The notes beneath the pieces are model-generated. The model ran no database searches, was not told the origin of the DNA, and saw only the letters and a list, made by a program, of their open reading frames with translations. The translations under genes and the position numbers were made by a program. A stretch of 16,789 bases of DNA from Anaerolineaceae bacterium 46_22 (GTDB lineage Bacteria; Chloroflexota; Anaerolineae; Anaerolineales; Anaerolineaceae), in contig LGHA01000010.1 in assembly GCA_001508595.1 (NCBI GenBank), forward strand, positions 1-16,789. Reading direction: 5' to 3'. Positions within the stretch are counted from its first letter, which is position 1; the number at the start of each line of letters is the position of its first letter. Below, in pieces: positions 13,710 to 16,789 of this stretch.

Positions 13710-14162
13710 ATGAAATCACGCACAAAAGCCCGAAGTATCGCCTTACAGGTTCTTTACGAAGTGGATATCAGCGGGCACAAACCCGGGAAAGTCCTTGAAG
13801 AACATTTCCTGCGTTTAAAAATGGACAATGCTCATAAAAAATTTATCAGTGAGATTGTCTCTGGCGTGACTTCCTATAAAGAAGTTCTTGATGAATTTAT
13901 TGCTGATTTTGCGCCAGAGTGGCCTCTGGACCAGGTCGCTTTTATCGATCGTAACCTGTTGAGGATTGCATTATGGGAAATGGGGGTATACAAAAATACA
14001 CCTGTTAAAGTTGTCATTAATGAAGCTGTGGAACTGGCAAAATTATATGGTGCTGAGGGATCACCAAGATTTATTAATGGTGTTTTAGGGGGATTTATTG
14101 ATAACCTGCAAGAAATCAAATTTAACATGGAGATCGTTCAGGACAATGACGAAGAGCAATAA
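13710..14162 (+). CDS. nusB: Transcription antitermination factor NusB
   Basis: NusB binds boxA RNA together with NusE (ribosomal protein S10) and supports antitermination of rRNA operons. The 150-residue protein begins with the typical RTKARSIALQVLYEVD (4-19) and ends with the family signature PVKVVINEAVELAKLYG and SPRFINGVLGG. The central FIDRNLLRIALWEM helix is also characteristic. Length is normal, with a short acidic end (DNDEEQ). The ATG at 13710 has only a weak purine-rich site (AAAAAGAAG, about 13685-13700). The last 17 bases overlap the start of the lipoprotein gene, so the two are probably co-translated although functionally unrelated. Confidence 0.95.
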   Translation: MKSRTKARSIALQVLYEVDISGHKPGKVLEEHFLRLKMDNAHKKFISEIVSGVTSYKEVLDEFIADFAPEWPLDQVAFIDRNLLRIALWEMGVYKNTPVKVVINEAVELAKLYGAEGSPRFINGVLGGFIDNLQEIKFNMEIVQDNDEEQ

Positions 14163-16596
14163 GGTTTCATTTCACAATAGAAGAAATTTCGAAAGAATAT
14201 TTTTTTTATTGATTCTGCCTGTTCTGCTTTTCGGCTGTAATTTCCCAACGACAAAAAATAAACTCCTTCAGGATCGATCGCAAAGTCTGGAAGCTTATGC
14301 GACCCCATTTGTCAAAGTTCAATTTACCGTAAGCTTGCCAGCGCCCCTATCTGATGGAGAAACCTTGACCATTGTTATTCTCGATGAGGTCACCGGATTA
14401 CCTAATAACCGTCAGGCCTACGAGATGAGCAAAGTCGATCCCCTGTCCTATACAACAGCACTTTCCATTCCAATGCAGTCGGTTGTCAAGTATCGCTATG
14501 AGAAAATCGGAACGGAAAACATGCCCGAAACCAATCCAAACGGGGGGCATGTTCGTTATCGTATGTTTTATGTGGAAGGCAATACCGAGCACAACGATGA
14601 AATCTTTTCCTGGGAAGATGATAAGAAAGATTTTGAAGTGGGACGTTTTGAAGGGGTCGTTCTCGATCAAAACACAGGTTTACCCATCCCTGATATTCTA
14701 ATCAACATTGGTGGTATAACGCGTTTTACAGATGCAAATGGTCTTTTTGTTTTTGCCAATTTACCCGCAGGAACGCACAATACCGTCTTTTATGCCATCG
14801 ACGGGAAATATAAAGTCCATCAACAAGGTGCAGAGATCGCCACAGGGAAAACAACACCTGCAAATATTAAATTAAACCAAAACACCGCTGTTGAGATCAC
14901 CTTTCTTGTATCTCCCCCTGACGATGCAATGGGCGCACCAGTTTATATTGCAGGAAACCTGGTGCAGTTTGGAAACACCTTTTCTGATTTACTGGGCTCA
15001 ATGAGTATTGAAACCAGTCGAATGCCTTTGTTGGAACAACAAGCTGATGGGACATTAAGGAAAACGATGAGTTTATACTCAGGTACAGACCTTCGGTTTA
15101 AGTTTACCCTTGGAGACGGCTATTGGAATACAGAACAAAAAAATGAAGGCGGAAATTTTACCAGGCAGTTGATCGTACCGAATCAAAATATTACGTTGGA
15201 ACTTCAAATTGAATCATGGCGCTCTTCAGTTTTTGAACCAATTTCATTCAGTACATTTATAAATCCGGGGGTTGGTTATGCTGGTGAAAGGTATATCCAA
15301 TTTAAGATCAATGATTGGACCGAACCCCTGCGGATGTGGCCTATTGGTAATGGGGATTATCTTTATATTTTATACTCACCTTTTGAGATGGCTTCGCCAA
15401 TTACCTATCGAGTATGCCTGGATACCGCTTGCAATTCTCCATCAGCAAGTCAACTGATCAGTCAGGAGGAACAGGTTGAACAAAGTGACCAACCATTAAG
15501 CCGTTCAATTTCAGTTGACTCATGGTTAACCGAATTAACCAAGGAATCATACCCGGATATTTACCGTATTCCTTTCCCATACAAATCACAGGACTATAAA
15601 ACAATTATTGAATTGAGTCCGAGAATAAGACCAAGCGAATCCGCCCTTATCTCTATTGGGATAGAAGAAATTAAACAATTGAATGCCAACACAGTGATAC
15701 TGACGCCGCAGTGGTTCCAAAATGGTGCTGAGGACCTGTTACATCCTGAAATCGGAAAAACACCTTTTTACTTTGAATTGTATAGCTATATAAATGCCGT
15801 CAAAGAAAATGGATTTACAGTTGGGCTTTACCCCCAGATGGATTTATTGGCTTCTGACGGTGATGCATTCAATTTTTCTCATCAAAACAAATCCTGGCAG
15901 CAATCATGGTTTGATTCATACCGGCAATTCGTTCTCAACTATGCGAAGTTAGCCGAAATTACGAATACAGAATATCTTTTCGTTGGCGATAAAAATCTTC
16001 TCGCAAGCTTACCGGACCAAAACGCTTACAACGCTGACCAGCTTGAGGATCAATGGCTTAGTTTAATTTCCGATATCCGAAGTGAATATGGGGGCAAGCT
16101 TGTATGGGCAGCGAATGCAGGAGCCGAAATGGACCCATTGCCTGAATTTATCGACGCTTTTGACGAGATTTACGTCAGCATGGACAGCCCCCTTTCTGAG
16201 GGAAACAGTGCCTCATTTAATCAAATTGCCTATGGTTTTACAAGAAATTTGGACAATTTTCTTTACGAAGTTTATAGAAGCACATTAAAACCTGTCACCC
16301 TTGCTTTCGCTTACCCCTCTGTAGATGGCGCTGTACAAGGCTGCCAGCTTCTCAACAATGATTGTAATAACGATGGTTTATTTGTTAAGGAAGAAGTATC
16401 AGATCAAACCCTGAATCTTTTTGAGCAAGCAGAGATTTACAACGCAATTTTCCCCACTGCCGCTAGCCGAGAATGGATTACAGGCATTTCCATACGCGGT
16501 TACATCCCCGGCGGCACATCAGACGACCCGACTTCATCAATTGCCGGAAAACCTGCAAAAGATGTCATTCAACATTGGTTTTCAGGTCTGAATTAA
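14146..16596 (+). CDS. Modular surface lipoprotein: carbohydrate-binding-like domains plus TIM-barrel (GH113-like) C-terminal region
   Basis: From the ATG at 14146 the protein has 816 residues. A basic N-region (SFHNRR), hydrophobic core IFFLLILPVLLF and lipobox LFGC give a lipidated cysteine at C31, so it is exported and membrane-anchored. A beta-rich module follows (about 55-160). Next is a carboxypeptidase-regulatory-like module (about 168-243, with TDANGLFVFANLPAGTH), then a CBM20-like module (about 249-357) and another beta module (about 365-430). After a linker, residues about 485-816 resemble a TIM-barrel of the GTA/GH113-like type, with VGLYPQMDLL, SWFDSYRQFV and a C-terminal SIAGKPAKDVIQHWF. 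The catalytic glutamates expected in GH113 were not identified; the relevant place reads FVGDKN. A role in glycan binding or degradation at the surface is inferred. The first 17 bases overlap nusB; a longer frame from 14098 is unlikely. Confidence 0.72.
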   Translation: MTKSNKVSFHNRRNFERIFFLLILPVLLFGCNFPTTKNKLLQDRSQSLEAYATPFVKVQFTVSLPAPLSDGETLTIVILDEVTGLPNNRQAYEMSKVDPLSYTTALSIPMQSVVKYRYEKIGTENMPETNPNGGHVRYRMFYVEGNTEHNDEIFSWEDDKKDFEVGRFEGVVLDQNTGLPIPDILINIGGITRFTDANGLFVFANLPAGTHNTVFYAIDGKYKVHQQGAEIATGKTTPANIKLNQNTAVEITFLVSPPDDAMGAPVYIAGNLVQFGNTFSDLLGSMSIETSRMPLLEQQADGTLRKTMSLYSGTDLRFKFTLGDGYWNTEQKNEGGNFTRQLIVPNQNITLELQIESWRSSVFEPISFSTFINPGVGYAGERYIQFKINDWTEPLRMWPIGNGDYLYILYSPFEMASPITYRVCLDTACNSPSASQLISQEEQVEQSDQPLSRSISVDSWLTELTKESYPDIYRIPFPYKSQDYKTIIELSPRIRPSESALISIGIEEIKQLNANTVILTPQWFQNGAEDLLHPEIGKTPFYFELYSYINAVKENGFTVGLYPQMDLLASDGDAFNFSHQNKSWQQSWFDSYRQFVLNYAKLAEITNTEYLFVGDKNLLASLPDQNAYNADQLEDQWLSLISDIRSEYGGKLVWAANAGAEMDPLPEFIDAFDEIYVSMDSPLSEGNSASFNQIAYGFTRNLDNFLYEVYRSTLKPVTLAFAYPSVDGAVQGCQLLNNDCNNDGLFVKEEVSDQTLNLFEQAEIYNAIFPTAASREWITGISIRGYIPGGTSDDPTSSIAGKPAKDVIQHWFSGLN

Positions 16597-16658
16597 TAAT
16601 AACCAAGTATTATCTATGCGAATTTTACTAATATTTTAAGAGGAAACAGGATTTTCTC

Positions 16659-16789
16659 ATGTCTCACCAACTGAACAACTGGCTTACAGAAATCGGCATC
16701 ACCCATCAATCGAAGATTTATCACAATCCCTCACGATCAGAACTTGTCACCCAGGCACTGCTCAACAACGAGGGTATCCTCTCCAATGA
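16659..16789 (+). CDS. pckA: Phosphoenolpyruvate carboxykinase (ATP), N-terminal part only
   Basis: PckA converts oxaloacetate and ATP to phosphoenolpyruvate, ADP and CO2. Only 43 codons are inside the window; the gene runs off the right edge. The visible start MSHQLNNWLTEIG continues with KIYHNPSRSELVTQALLNNE and GILSN, which fits the PckA N-terminal segment (a Tyr/Trp-x-Asn stretch, an ELxxxAL helix, then EGxL before the TG-TGRSP motif). The catalytic motifs lie beyond the edge and were not seen. AGGA (16647-16650) lies eight bases before the ATG, with GAGG a little further upstream. No terminator separates it from the lipoprotein gene 62 bases away, and no convincing promoter was found there. 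Confidence 0.72.
   Translation, partial: MSHQLNNWLTEIGITHQSKIYHNPSRSELVTQALLNNEGILSN

Noticed and set aside
14098..14145. Lipoprotein start at 14098
   Set aside because: It would lie deep inside nusB and add a polar stretch ahead of the signal peptide; the ATG at 14146 gives a standard lipoprotein N-region.
1..16789. Mobile elements, CRISPR arrays, phage genes or a toxin-antitoxin pair
   Set aside because: No transposase, integrase, repeat-spacer array, terminal inverted repeats or small paired frames were seen.

Overview
The window looks like a stretch of chromosomal core and near-core genes from an AT-leaning, probably anaerobic bacterium. The gene families and their grouping (trigger factor and ClpP, an Asp23-NusB pair, an ATP-type PEP carboxykinase, a Fe-S-rich amine or amino-acid dehydrogenase) best suggest an Anaerolineae-type Chloroflexota. 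That placement is inference from family resemblance; no rRNA is present to confirm it. I see no mobile elements, CRISPR arrays or phage genes. Coding density is high and no gene-free stretch exceeds about 210 bases.

Left arm (1-5380, all minus strand). Transcription runs right to left from a near-consensus promoter (5352-5380) through tRNA-Leu(UAG), trigger factor (tig) and clpP to an intrinsic terminator (2959-2993). Directly after the terminator comes a second tight cluster: a NagD-like HAD phosphatase, rlmN, ftsY and the 5' end of prfB. prfB is cut by the window edge but still shows the classical RF2 programmed +1 frameshift site. The arm is a protein-biogenesis group: a leucine tRNA, a ribosome-bound chaperone, a protease, a 23S rRNA/tRNA methylase, the SRP receptor and a release factor.

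Middle (5399-12193, plus strand). A divergent weak promoter precedes an unrecognised 139-residue protein. After 185 bases carrying repeat elements and a likely extended -10 promoter comes a tightly coupled three-gene unit: a 705-residue multi-cofactor dehydrogenase subunit related to SoxA/HcnA+B, its DAO-family partner subunit related to SoxB/HcnC, and a small HAD phosphatase. Both junctions are TAATG overlaps. A long RelA/SpoT-type (p)ppGpp enzyme follows 33 bases later.

Right arm (12194-16789, plus strand). A promoter drives a small Cys4 protein (DUF1540-like) with an extremely acidic tail, closed by a terminator. Then come an unrecognised 173-residue protein, an Asp23/Gls24-family protein, nusB, and a large lipoprotein that overlaps nusB and carries carbohydrate-binding-like modules plus a TIM-barrel-like C-terminal region. 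The window ends in the first 43 codons of what looks like pckA.

The least ordinary items are the single-chain [2Fe-2S]/FAD/[4Fe-4S]/BFD dehydrogenase with its repeat-bearing control region, the Rel enzyme that pairs an intact hydrolase site with an EXDD synthetase motif, the acidic tails on trigger factor and the DUF1540-like protein, and the modular lipoprotein. None of these amounts to a clearly new system on sequence alone.
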